A model generated the notes under the pieces. It saw only the letters and a program-made list of their open reading frames with translations, was not told the DNA's origin and did no database searches. This document shows positions 16,152 through 24,174 of a stretch of DNA of 34,493 bases, piece after piece (positions within the stretch are counted from its first letter, which is position 1; each line of letters starts with the position of its first letter). Origin of the DNA: Bacteroides caecigallinarum (lineage in GTDB: Bacteria > Bacteroidota > Bacteroidia > Bacteroidales > Bacteroidaceae). The DNA lies in assembly GCF_021531075.1 (NCBI RefSeq), contig NZ_JADYTJ010000036.1, positions 1-34,493 of the forward strand, read 5' to 3'. The position numbers and the translations under genes are program-made.

Positions 16152-17918
16152 ATGCTTATGAAAAGATTATTGTTGTTTCTATTGATTGTATTGTCAGGCG
16201 GTGTGACAATGGAGGTTATAGGCGCAAATACTGAAAACTTGCCAAAACCTATACATCATTTTGATTTTTCCGGAGATTTGCGCGACTTTGTTACAGGACA
16301 GAGTATGTATATTTCCTTATTAGGAACTCCGAAACGTGAATGGGAGAAAAGTATGATACGCATGGTTCCGGACAGCGTGACGTTTGTTGATACTGAGGAA
16401 GGTGAAAAAACGGCAATAAAGACCTATGGAGTTTGATGCAAAACTTAACGTTGTTGACTGTCCTAAGATTACAGTATCAATGCTTGTACGTTTTGATGAG
16501 GATGGTATGGAGGATAAGAACAATAGCATTTATTGGTTCCGCACTTTGAAGTATGATAAAGGCAGTAATCCCATGTTTAACGAACAGGCTAAAAGGGAAT
16601 ACAAAACAAGGGGAATTCTCGGAGAGTATCACACAAACGGACGCATAGAGCCTACCGGAGACGATGTGGGGTTGACCTTTCCTATGGATGAGTGGGTGTG
16701 GATGACGGTAGTGTTTGATGAAGAAACCCGCTCGAGGATTGTATATTTGAACGACAGGTTTACCAAGGAAGAGTGTAGGATGCCTTTGGGCAGTACCGCA
16801 CATACAGGGCGTGTGGGCCTGTTTCATGAGTCTATGCACTGCCTGATAAGCGGTTCTGTATCAGAGCTGAAGATTTATGACAGAGCATTGTCGGAGGATG
16901 AAATAGCTGTCCTGCATGGAGTGGATTCATTCGATGAGTTTGATACTTTTGATGCGTATTTGCCGTTTTTTACATTTATTCTTATTCTCAGTATAATACC
17001 TTTAAGTCTGCTGTATTTAAACCCCTGGAGAATAAAAAGATTAGAAACAGATAAAGTGGAACATAGCTATGGCGATGATAATCTGGCCCGGAATGAAATA
17101 AATTCGGCAATAGAAATATGGTATAAAAGTACCGGAGCCAGATGTCCGTATTGTAGTAATGAGAGTCTGGCTTTTCATTATCCGCGCGGTATCAGGATTC
17201 CATTCATAAGGAAACATATTATAAATGCAATTAATGCCAAACCTTCTGATCCTGAAACCATAGAGCGTATAAACCTGACAGTAGATGCATTTAATGCTTC
17301 TATAAAATACAGGTTCAATGGTTCTGTAATTTATATCATCATTGTTCTCCTTTCAATGTTTTTCCAGGAGGCATTTGATGGCTCTAAAACTATTTTCACT
17401 TCGGACGACATGACTTTCTGGGGTGCGATAGGTGATACTTTCGAGAAACATTGGAAGTTTATGGTTCTTCTAATTCCGTATGTGTTGTTTCAATGGGATG
17501 GAGTCTGATAGGCAGATATGGTGAGGATGTGGAAACGACAGAACGCAGAAAGTCGTCGGTCGGAACGCTTCCTTTAAAAGAGAAAATCAAGGAAATTGCA
17601 CATTCCGGTGCCGGATTTTTCAGTATAGCCTTCTCTATTGCTTTTTCCGTTCTTAAGTATGTTTTGGTATGGATGTATTCAACTATAATGTGGGGTATCC
17701 GTAATTCTAGGGAAATAGTTGTTTATAAACGTGGTGGCACTGTGGTCCGAACAGAAGAAGGGGTAAATGTTGTCATGTTCTTTGCCGGATTTATGGTTGT
17801 CTTTATATGTTTGGCAATAGTGTATTTTTTATTGACATTCATGTCTATTTTTATATCCTTGTCTGTATTGTTGGTCATACCTTATAAGATTGTAAGGAAT
17901 TATATTCTGCATATGTAG
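16152..17918 (+). pseudogene. LamG-domain membrane protein interrupted by two frameshifts
   Basis: Three overlapping frames read as one ~588-residue protein. Piece 1 (16152-16436; start 16152 or 16158) has a signal peptide MKRLLLFLLIVLSGG and the start of a LamG/concanavalin-like fold, IHHFDFSGDLRDFVTGQ. Piece 2 (16426-17508) continues the fold (KITVSMLVRFDEDG, DEWVWMTVVFDEETR, VSELKIYDRALSEDEI), then a membrane helix (about 17 residues after YLPFF), a CPYC pair and another helix. Piece 3 (17499-17918) carries two or three more helices. The breaks are at 16431-16436 (one extra base, GTT TGA) and 17503-17508 (one missing base, GTC TGA). It follows the 7TM-AraC gene and precedes a second AraC-type gene. 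Function is unknown; an envelope sugar- or protein-binding role is a guess from the LamG fold. Confidence 0.65.
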
Positions 17919-18046
17919 TTATGCAATGTAGTCACAAAACGAAATGTGTATTTTTTTTGCAACATTTAAAAACAACAATTTGCAAGAAAACGCATTTCTA
18001 TAAACGTAAGGTGTTGATTTCCATTGGAGTGAACAATTAATGAAAT

Positions 18047-18430
18047 ATGAGAAATATGAGAAACAGACGAACTGCCAAAGACAACGATAAAATAAAGCTT
18101 CTGGTTAATGAATGGGTGAAAAACAAAGAATACCTAAAAAACGACATAGGGATTGAAAAATTAGGTAAAAAACTTGGAATAAACCGTACATATATATCAA
18201 ACTACATAAACGATATATATCAGGTTAACTTCAATACATGGATTCACCGGATGAGAATTGCTGATGCCAAACAAATGATTATTGACAATCCGGGCATTAC
18301 AATGTGGCAAATATCCATAATGACAGGCTACGCAGACCAGGCACACTTCAGCAAGTTGTTTAAACTGATAACCGGTGTATCACCCATGAAGTGGAAGAAA
18401 CAAGTATTTGACAATGGACTGAACTCTTAA
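18047..18430 (+). CDS. small AraC-type helix-turn-helix protein
   Basis: 127 residues, consisting almost only of the AraC/XylS DNA-binding domain. The first HTH is around IEKLGKKLGINRTYISNYINDIY, the second around MWQISIMTGYADQAHFSKLFKLITGVSPMKW. No sensor or membrane part is present and none is readable upstream: 17919-18046 is an A/T-rich intergenic region with a TTTTTTTTGCAAC stretch resembling a promoter. The HTH shares the NRTYxSxYxN core with the 7TM-AraC regulator at 14897, so the two may act at related sites. The short repeat ATGAGAAAT-ATGAGAAAC at the start offers two possible initiation codons (18047 and 18056). Unlike its two neighbours it is intact. Confidence 0.75.
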   Translation: MRNMRNRRTAKDNDKIKLLVNEWVKNKEYLKNDIGIEKLGKKLGINRTYISNYINDIYQVNFNTWIHRMRIADAKQMIIDNPGITMWQISIMTGYADQAHFSKLFKLITGVSPMKWKKQVFDNGLNS

Positions 18431-18462
18431 TAAAGTATTATGGATAACTAATAATTATCAAT

Positions 18463-18640
18463 GAGGGTCTGTCAAAAATAAAATGACTTCTCCGTAAAGT
18501 TATAGATTGTAACTTTAATATTAAAGGGTCGTATCAAACTCTGCATTGAGTAATGATATGACCCTTTCTTTAGTCTTTAAGGATGCTCAAATTTAAAATT
18601 ATAACTTTATCTTTTCAAGAATGAGTTTTGACGCACCCTC
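18463..18640. mobile_element. MITE-like element, 178 bp
   Basis: GAGGGTCTGTCAAAA at 18463-18477 is an imperfect inverted repeat of TTTTGACGCACCCTC at 18626-18640 (13 of 15 match). Similarity resumes further in: GTAAAGTTATA (18494-18504) against TATAACTTTAT (18600-18610). The interior holds no gene, only a strong hairpin. GGGTnnGTCAAAA ends resemble terminal repeats of insertion sequences seen in Bacteroidales, so this is probably a non-autonomous derivative or remnant. The flanks read AAT|...|ATT, which extends the palindrome but gives no clear target duplication. Confidence 0.55.
18523..18567. terminator. hairpin inside the MITE-like element, possible terminator
   Basis: AAAGGGTC-G-TATCA (18523-18536) pairs with TGATA-T-GACCCTTT (18554-18567), 14 bp with one G-T. 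It is followed by CTTTAG on the plus strand and preceded by TTAAT, so T runs are weak. It is the only strong stem between the small AraC gene and the oppositely oriented peptidase gene, and could serve as a terminator for both. Confidence 0.5.
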
Positions 18641-18676
18641 ATTATAAATATAGACAAATATTAAATAACATAAGAT

Positions 18677-20041
18677 TTATAGCTTACAGCTGTATTCCTT
18701 ATGGAACTCAACAACAGCCTCAATTCCTTTTCGGAATATGTCGAGAGGGAAATTCTCGTTTGGCGAATGGATGGCATTGCTTTCAAGCCCGAATCCCATC
18801 AATACCGTCTTTATTCCAAGAATTTGTTCGAAATCGCTTATGATAGGAATACTTCCTCCGCGACGTACAGCCAACGGTTTCTTCCCAAATGCTTTTTCAA
18901 ATCCTTTTTCGGCTGCCTTATATGCAGGAAGTGAGATAGGGCAAACGTAGCCTTCGCCACCGTGCATTGTAGTTACTTTCACTTGTACGTATTCAGGAAC
19001 TATTTCATTGATATAGTCGACAAACAGCTGTGATATCTTTTCGTGGTTCTGGTGTGGCACAAGTCGGCACGAAACTTTTGCATATGCCTTCGACGGAAGT
19101 ACAGTCTTCGAACCTTCACCTGTATATCCTCCCCAGATACCGCACACGTCGAACGAAGGACGGCAACTGTTGCGCTCAAGAGTGGAATATCCTTTTTCGC
19201 CTTTCAATGCTTTTACTCCTATGGCATTCATGTATTTCTCTTCATTGAAAGGAATGTTTGCTATCATCTCGCGTTCTTCTGCCGGAACATCTTCCACATC
19301 GTCATAGAAATGAGGTATGGTGATGCGTCCGTCAGCGTCTGTAATCTTGTCTATCATGCTGCACAGCACATTGATAGGATTTGCCACAGCACCGCCGAAG
19401 TGTCCGGAATGAAGGTCGCGGTTAGGACCTGTTACTTCTATCTCCCAATATGCCAGTCCGCGCAGACCTGTTGTGAGCGACGGCAGGTCTTTTCCTAGCA
19501 TACTTGTGTCCGATACAAGGATAACATCAGCCTTAAGCAGTTTCTTGTGCTCTTTCAGGAATGCATTAAGACTAGGTGAACCTATTTCCTCTTCTCCTTC
19601 GAAAATGAATTTTACGTTGTGCTTCAATAGTCCTTCGCGCACCATATATTCGAATGCCTTGGCCTGAATCATTGCCTGGCCTTTGTCGTCATCGGCACCT
19701 CTTGCCCAGATGTGTCCGTCTCTGATTTCCGGTTCAAACGGATTGCTTTTCCAGAGTTCTAGCGGTTCGGCTGGCATTACGTCATAATGCGAATATATCA
19801 ATACTGTAGGCGCATCCGGACTGACTCTCTTTTCTGCATATACCAGCGGGTTGCCCTGTGAAGGCATGATTATAGCTTCGTCGGCACCCGCTTCTATGAG
19901 GAGCTGTCTCCATCTTTCGGCGCATGCCAGCATATCTTCCTTATGCTGTGGTAGGGCACTGATGCTGGGTATGCGTATCAGACTGAAAAGTTCGTCGATG
20001 AAACGCTGTTCGTTTTCTTCTATGTATTTCTTTATTTCCAT
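18677..20041 (-). CDS. M20-family dipeptidase
   Basis: 454 residues from MEIKKYIEENEQRFIDEL. The frame stays open upstream to 20137, but that extension overlaps the end of aroC and looks unrelated. Di-zinc motifs are YSHYDVMP with H85 and D87, ARGADDDKG with D117 bridging, and FEGEEEIGS with the catalytic Glu at about 150-151. The dimerisation domain follows, with DLHSGHFGG, which is characteristic of the M20A/CNDP-like dipeptidases. The C-terminal metal His lies in NAIHSPNENF. A cytosolic broad dipeptidase or peptidase-T-like role is likely. It starts 2 bases after the aroC stop, so the two genes are translated from one mRNA. Confidence 0.9.
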   Translation of the reverse strand: MEIKKYIEENEQRFIDELFSLIRIPSISALPQHKEDMLACAERWRQLLIEAGADEAIIMPSQGNPLVYAEKRVSPDAPTVLIYSHYDVMPAEPLELWKSNPFEPEIRDGHIWARGADDDKGQAMIQAKAFEYMVREGLLKHNVKFIFEGEEEIGSPSLNAFLKEHKKLLKADVILVSDTSMLGKDLPSLTTGLRGLAYWEIEVTGPNRDLHSGHFGGAVANPINVLCSMIDKITDADGRITIPHFYDDVEDVPAEEREMIANIPFNEEKYMNAIGVKALKGEKGYSTLERNSCRPSFDVCGIWGGYTGEGSKTVLPSKAYAKVSCRLVPHQNHEKISQLFVDYINEIVPEYVQVKVTTMHGGEGYVCPISLPAYKAAEKGFEKAFGKKPLAVRRGGSIPIISDFEQILGIKTVLMGFGLESNAIHSPNENFPLDIFRKGIEAVVEFHKEYSCKL

Positions 20042-20043
20042 GA

Positions 20044-21123
20044 TTATAGAGTTGTTGTTTTGTTTAACAGATAATAATCGAGTATGGTCATGGCTGCCAT
20101 AGCTTCCACTATAGGTACTGCTCTTGGTAGTACGCATGGGTCATGGCGTCCTCTAGCCTTTAAGATTGTTTCGTTACCGTATTTATCTACAGTAGGCTGT
20201 TCCATAAGCACTGTTGCAACAGGTTTGAATGCTACCTTGAAGTATATGTCCTGTCCGTTGCTTATACCGCCCTGAATACCTCCTGAACGGTTTGTGCGGA
20301 ATGCTATCTTTCCGTTGTCATTATAGAAAATGTCGTTTTGCTGACTGCCCTTCATGTTCATATTGCCGAATCCCTGTCCGTATTCGAATCCTTTTGCAGC
20401 ATTGATTGTGAGCATCGCATTGCCAAGTGCTGCATGTAGTTTCCCGAAAGCCGGCTGGCCGAGACCGATAGGGCATCTCTTTATCACGCAGTCCACAGTT
20501 CCTCCTATGGTATCGCCTTCACCCTTGGTCTTCAGAATGAGTTCAGCCATGGTCTGTGCCATAACAGGGTCCGGACATCTTACCGGATTCTTTTCAATCT
20601 CACTCAAATCGTATGCGGTATAATCCTTGTCAAGTTTCAGTTCTCCCACCTGCGAAGTGTATGCGGTTATTTCGACACCAAGTTGTTTTAAAGCTATTTT
20701 TGCCAATGCTCCGGCAACAACGCGTGAGATGGTTTCGCGTGCCGACGAGCGTCCTCCTCCGCGATGGTCGCGCAATCCATATTTCTGTGTATAAGTGAAA
20801 TCGGCATGCGACGGACGGAAAACATCCTTCATATTGTCGTAGTCGCCTGAATGCTGGTTGGTGTTCCACACTACGAAACCTATAGGACATCCTGTAGAAA
20901 CGCCATCATATATGCCTGAAAGAAATTCCACCTGGTCCGATTCCTTGCGTGCCGTTGTTATGGAAGACTGTCCTGGTTTTCTTCTGTCAAGCTCTTTTTG
21001 GATAAAATCCATATCTATATGTATTCCGGCAGGGAAGCCGTCTATTACTCCTCCTATACCTTTTCCGTGCGATTCACCAAAACTGGTCAGACGGAATATA
21101 TTTCCAAACGTATTGTTGTACAT
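20044..21123 (-). CDS. aroC: chorismate synthase
   Basis: 359 residues, standard for AroC, which makes chorismate from EPSP with reduced FMN, the last step of the shikimate pathway. The start [29 protein letters not shown] has the family signature GESHG. Also present are RRKPGQS at about 47-53, [17 protein letters not shown], and [15 protein letters not shown] in the middle, which form the FMN/EPSP site. [15 protein letters not shown] near residue 285 is the conserved C-terminal motif. It is followed by the M20 dipeptidase in the same transcript. No consensus promoter is evident in 21124-21195, so transcription may start upstream of the repeat block at 21196. Confidence 0.96.
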   Translation of the reverse strand: MYNNTFGNIFRLTSFGESHGKGIGGVIDGFPAGIHIDMDFIQKELDRRKPGQSSITTARKESDQVEFLSGIYDGVSTGCPIGFVVWNTNQHSGDYDNMKDVFRPSHADFTYTQKYGLRDHRGGGRSSARETISRVVAGALAKIALKQLGVEITAYTSQVGELKLDKDYTAYDLSEIEKNPVRCPDPVMAQTMAELILKTKGEGDTIGGTVDCVIKRCPIGLGQPAFGKLHAALGNAMLTINAAKGFEYGQGFGNMNMKGSQQNDIFYNDNGKIAFRTNRSGGIQGGISNGQDIYFKVAFKPVATVLMEQPTVDKYGNETILKARGRHDPCVLPRAVPIVEAMAAMTILDYYLLNKTTTL

Positions 21124-21195
21124 TGTATCTTGGTCTTTAATCTATGTTTTATGTTATTTTTTTATTTATAGCTGAAATGACAGTATAAATCTTGG

Positions 21196-21280
21196 TGCTG
21201 ACCATAGTGGGCAGTGCTGCCGACGATGGTCGGCAATGCTGTTGACGATGGTCGGTAGTGGTGCTGACGATGGTCGGCAT
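21196..21280. repeat. tandem repeat, four ~19-25-bp units
   Basis: Four imperfect units beginning TGCTG and containing GACGATGGTCGG: 21196-21214 (diverged), 21215-21236, 21237-21261 and 21262-21280. The second unit contains a small perfect hairpin, GCCGAC-GATG-GTCGGC. The block fills much of the 178-base gap between the TPM-domain gene stop and aroC. It is more G/C-rich than its surroundings and does not code in any sensible frame. Confidence 0.75.
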
Positions 21281-21301
21281 CAGGAAATGCCTATGCTTAA
21301 G

Positions 21302-22234
21302 TTAGAATTTACTTCCGGCTCCACCGCCTCCGAAGCTTCCTCCACCGAAACTTCCTCCTCCGAAGCCACCGCCTCCGAAACCTCCACGTCCGAAGCCTCC
21401 ACCCATGAAGATTCCTCCACCGAACGGTCCGCTTCGTCTGCCGTGGTGATGATTGTTTTCATCGTCTACGCGCTGTTCCTTACGTACATAGTGGCCGCAG
21501 TTTGAGCAGCATGACACTATTTCTTCAATATGGTATGTGGGGTATTTTGCTATGGTGCGTCTGGAAATTACTTTCATAGTCTGCTTATGACATTTGGGAC
21601 AGCGTCTCTGTCTGCGGATATTAAGCCAAAGATAGAACATCGTAAATCCTATAACACCGAAAAGCAGGATGAACAATATTCCGGAATCTTTACTTGAACC
21701 GGAACGTGGACCGTCAGGCGTTCCGCTTTCTCCGTCAAGGTATCCTCTGACGGCTTTTATTCCGGCAAGCATTCCTGCATCCCAGTTGCCCTGCGAGAAT
21801 GATTTGTTCATATACCTCACCTGTATTTTCTTGCAGATGGCATCAGGCAGAACTCCTTCGAGTCCGTAACCGGTTGCGAACTGGATGCATCGTTCGCCGG
21901 TTACGAGTAGTATAACCAGACCGTTGTCTTTTTCTTTTTGGCCTACACCGTTTTCCTGCCCAAGGCGGTAAGCGAAATCAAAACAGTCGCCTCCTTCAAT
22001 CTGTTCTACAGCCACCACAAGAACCTGTATTCCTGTTTTCTGCTCAAGTGAAAACAGTGTGGTGTCTATGGCGGCAACAGTTGCTGCAGAAAGAATATTG
22101 TCCGGATTGCTGACATAGCGGGTACGATCCATCAGATGTACCATTGGGACATCTTCTACCTTATATTCCTTTGCAGTAGCCGTCATGCAACAGCACAAAA
22201 CGAGCAGTAGCGCTACGAAATGCAGTTTTCTCAT
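21302..22234 (-). CDS. TPM-domain membrane protein with zinc ribbon and glycine-rich tail
   Basis: 310 residues. A signal peptide (about 1-21) is followed by a TPM domain (about 27-165; YVSNPDNILS, DNGLVILLV, GYGLEGVLPDA), a transmembrane helix (about 186-204), and a possible zinc ribbon with CPKC at 212-215 and CSNC at 243-246. A tail of GGGF/GGSF repeats runs from 270 to the end. This is the YgcG-like architecture seen in many bacteria, commonly next to LemA as here. TPM domains have been linked to phosphatase activity and photosystem repair in plants; the bacterial role is not settled. It starts 7 bases after lemA, forming a two-gene operon. Confidence 0.9.
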   Translation of the reverse strand: MRKLHFVALLLVLCCCMTATAKEYKVEDVPMVHLMDRTRYVSNPDNILSAATVAAIDTTLFSLEQKTGIQVLVVAVEQIEGGDCFDFAYRLGQENGVGQKEKDNGLVILLVTGERCIQFATGYGLEGVLPDAICKKIQVRYMNKSFSQGNWDAGMLAGIKAVRGYLDGESGTPDGPRSGSSKDSGILFILLFGVIGFTMFYLWLNIRRQRRCPKCHKQTMKVISRRTIAKYPTYHIEEIVSCCSNCGHYVRKEQRVDDENNHHHGRRSGPFGGGIFMGGGFGRGGFGGGGFGGGSFGGGSFGGGGAGSKF

Positions 22235-22241
22235 GGGCTAA

Positions 22242-22829
22242 TCAGAATTTTACTTCCGGTGCTTTTTCGGAACCTTCGGCTGCTTCGAAATATGGACGTT
22301 TCTCGAATCCGAAAAGTCCGGCTATGATGTTTTTAGGAAAGCGACGGATTGTTGTGTTGTAGCCTTTGGCTATCTCGTTGAACTTTCTGCGTTCCACACT
22401 GATTCTGTTTTCTGTGCCTTCAAGCTGGGCTTGCAGAGCCTGGAAGTTTTCGTTGGCCTTAAGGTCAGGATAGTTTTCTGTAATGGCAAGCAGTCTGCCG
22501 AGTGCTGCACCTATCTCACCTTGTGCTTTCTGATATGCCTGAAGTTTTTCAGGAGTAAGGTCATCAATACTTATTGTTGCCTGTGTCGCTTTCGACCTTG
22601 CCGATACTACAGCATCCAGAGTTTCTTTCTCGTGTGCAGCGTATCCTTTTACGGTATTTACCAGATTAGGAATTAGGTCGGCACGGCGCTGGTATTGGTT
22701 TTCTACGTTGCTCCATGCAGTGCTTACGGATTCGTCCTGCGATACGAGCGAGTTGTAAGATGAAATACTGTAAATAACTGCGATTGCGATTACGGCAATA
22801 ATAGTGATGATAATCCAAGTTTTCTTCAT
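22242..22829 (-). CDS. lemA: LemA family protein
   Basis: 195 residues from MKKTWIIITIIAVIAIAVIY; an ATG further upstream at 22877 would add a non-homologous stretch. One N-terminal transmembrane helix (about 4-24) is followed by a helical periplasmic or cytoplasmic domain. Typical LemA motifs are VENQYQRRADLIPNLVNTVKGYAAHEKETL, where the charged DLIPNLV core is nearly universal, and TENYPDLKANENFQALQAQLEGTENRI. LemA proteins are of unknown function and usually pair with a TPM/YgcG protein, as here. Confidence 0.94.
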   Translation of the reverse strand: MKKTWIIITIIAVIAIAVIYSISSYNSLVSQDESVSTAWSNVENQYQRRADLIPNLVNTVKGYAAHEKETLDAVVSARSKATQATISIDDLTPEKLQAYQKAQGEIGAALGRLLAITENYPDLKANENFQALQAQLEGTENRISVERRKFNEIAKGYNTTIRRFPKNIIAGLFGFEKRPYFEAAEGSEKAPEVKF

Positions 22830-22870
22830 AAGTTTTTTCCTGTTTGTAAATATTAAGTTGAATTTCGGCA

Positions 22871-22887
22871 CAAACATAGCAAAAATA
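22871..22887 (-). promoter_or_regulatory. two adjacent -7 boxes upstream of lemA
   Basis: On the minus strand TATTTTTG (22880-22887) and TATGTTTG (22871-22878) both fit TAnnTTTG. Neither has a clear TTTG 19-21 bases upstream. Either would give a leader of roughly 35-50 bases before the lemA start at 22829. Confidence 0.4.
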
Positions 22888-22936
22888 ACAGTTTATGCTA
22901 TGATTGGAATTTATCTTTTATTTGTATAGTCTATGA

Positions 22937-23194
22937 TTACTTTTTATGTTTTCTACCGGAAAATATATCTTTTATTCTTCTGTATATCTTGACTCCGGTC
23001 ATGATACCGTCGTATGCAGCCATTCCGGAATTGAAATGATGCATCATAAGGTCCATCTTGTTTTTGGTTTCAGGAGGAGAAAAAAGATTTTGAGTCAGTT
23101 CTTGTATTCTTTCCTTTGACTGTCTGAGTTCAGCTTTCTTACTTTTTTTTCTCTCCGATATGATTTGAATGCTATATTGGGTAATATCGTTCAT
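22937..23194 (-). CDS. small hypothetical protein, likely envelope-stress cluster member
   Basis: 85 residues, not recognised as a named family. It is highly charged with a helical N-terminal half (ISERKKSKKAELRQSKERIQELTQNLF), then SPPETKNKMDLMMHHFNSGMAAYDGIMTGVKIYRRIKDIF and a basic end, RKHKK. The middle segment is mildly hydrophobic and glycine-containing, perhaps peripheral to a membrane. It starts 6 bases after the holin-like gene, so it is the last gene of the YtxH/holin-like cluster. I cannot assign a function; the arrangement suggests it works with the two membrane proteins. Confidence 0.7.
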   Translation of the reverse strand: MNDITQYSIQIISERKKSKKAELRQSKERIQELTQNLFSPPETKNKMDLMMHHFNSGMAAYDGIMTGVKIYRRIKDIFSGRKHKK

Positions 23195-23200
23195 GATAGA

Positions 23201-23584
23201 TTACTGTTTAGGGTTGTTCTCTTCTTTGTCTTTGTCTTCAAGGAATAATTTTGCCAGAAAGTTAACCATTGGCTGGAAAATTATTTTTTGTCGGAGTATA
23301 TATATGGCAATTCCCAGCAACAGTATGCATCCGCCTATTATGGCGTAACTGGCTATTATGTTGTTTACGAATGAATCTATTGTGTAGACCAGCATGAAAG
23401 AGAAATAAAATAAAGCTGTCATTCCCAGAACTATCAGTACGCATATAAGTATAAGTGTAGATATGAGAATGGTGAGTTTCTCTACCAGGTCAAGTTTGAT
23501 GTATTGTCCCTGAAGCTCTATGTATTTCTTTATTTCCTTGAATAGTGCTTCCAGATTGTCAATACTTTTGTCGTTGGCAAACAT
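23201..23584 (-). CDS. holin-superfamily-like membrane protein
   Basis: 127 residues with two clear transmembrane helices: about 38-62 (LTILISTLILICVLIVLGMTALF) and about 76-95 (IIASYAIIGGCILLLGIAIYI). They are preceded by an amphipathic helix (LEALFKEIKKYIELQGQYIKLDLVEK) and followed by a charged tail, DKDKEENNPKQ. This fits the Phage_holin_3_6/YqjE-type family, which in chromosomes travels with YtxH-like and similar small stress proteins and is not a phage gene. Nothing else phage-like is nearby. A strong terminator lies between it and the upstream ytxH-like gene. Confidence 0.78.
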   Translation of the reverse strand: MFANDKSIDNLEALFKEIKKYIELQGQYIKLDLVEKLTILISTLILICVLIVLGMTALFYFSFMLVYTIDSFVNNIIASYAIIGGCILLLGIAIYILRQKIIFQPMVNFLAKLFLEDKDKEENNPKQ

Positions 23585-23610
23585 ATTGGTTTCTTTTCTT
23601 TGCGATTAAT

Positions 23611-23680
23611 AAAAAAGGGAAGTTTAAAAGGAAGTTCCGTCAGTCGCATTTGCGTGATCGGCTTTTCCTTTTAAAATCCC
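23611..23680 (-). terminator. intrinsic terminator between the YtxH and holin-like genes
   Basis: Read on the minus strand, GGGA-T-TTTAAAAGGAA (665-680 of this kilobase) pairs with TTCCTTTTAAA-CT-TCCC (617-633), a 15-bp stem with a small internal loop. The apical region holds a further CGCA-TTTG-type stem (23645-23654). Six T follow directly (23611-23616). Only about 30 bases separate it from the next start codon, so the downstream genes depend on read-through. A second perfect 7-bp repeat, GACAGTA/TACTGTC, lies at 23708-23729. Confidence 0.75.
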
Positions 23681-23736
23681 TAGTGAGTTTTCTCAATTAC
23701 TTGGCTTGACAGTATTTGTGCTTACTGTCTGTTTCT

Positions 23737-23940
23737 TTACTCGGCATCTTTTACTTCTGCTGCAATCTGGTCAACTAAGTCTTCCATTTCAGCACGGTTA
23801 AGTCTGATTCCTTTCTGACGGAGGATTTCAGCTATTTTTCTACGAGTTTCTTCGCCTTTCTCCGGAGCGAATAGAATTCCGGCTGCTGCACCAAGAGCTA
23901 CTCCGCCCAAGAATGCTGCTACAATGTTTAATGCTTTCAT
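23737..23940 (-). CDS. YtxH-domain small membrane protein
   Basis: 67 residues. The N-terminus is a glycine/alanine-rich transmembrane helix, VAAFLGGVALGAAAGILFAP, followed by EKGEETRRKIAEILRQKG; the LFAP..G.ETR sequence is the hallmark of YtxH-type proteins. The rest is an amphipathic acidic helix. Members are associated with general stress in Firmicutes and are of unknown function in Bacteroidota. First gene of the cluster. A -7-like TAGATTTG lies at 24001-24008 on this strand, without a good -33 box. Confidence 0.85.
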   Translation of the reverse strand: MKALNIVAAFLGGVALGAAAGILFAPEKGEETRRKIAEILRQKGIRLNRAEMEDLVDQIAAEVKDAE

Positions 23941-24114
23941 GATAATTATGTTTTATCAGTGTGTGTATGAAATCATACTGTGTTTTTAATTTGCTTTCTA
24001 CAAATCTAATAAAAAAGATTGTATTTTGTCTGCATTTGTCCGCTAAAAATTAGCAATTTATTTACTCTATTGTATAATTAACTGATTTTAACAGCGTGGA
24101 AAGGTTTATATTAC

Positions 24115-24122
24115 TACTTTTG
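24115..24122 (+). promoter_or_regulatory. -7 box upstream of the SPOR lipoprotein gene
   Basis: TACTTTTG fits TAnnTTTG; the start codon at 24175 is 52 bases downstream. No TTTG occurs at the expected -33 distance. It is the only good box in the intergenic region facing this gene. Confidence 0.5.
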
Positions 24123-24174
24123 TCAAGAAAAAACTAAGTTAGCAAATTATTAAAACAAATAAATGTAAGGCAAC

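Noticed and set aside
18677-20137. Longer start for the M20 peptidase
   Set aside because: The extra 32 residues overlap aroC coding sequence. MEIKKYIEENEQ fits family N-termini and the 2-base spacing.
21236-21505. Ser/Thr/Glu-rich plus-strand frame
   Set aside because: It is the antisense of the Gly-Gly-Phe repeat tail of the TPM protein and the tandem repeat; composition follows from the other strand.
23201-23584. Prophage remnant suggested by a holin-like protein
   Set aside because: No endolysin, structural or integrase genes nearby. Chromosomal holin-like stress proteins with YtxH are common.
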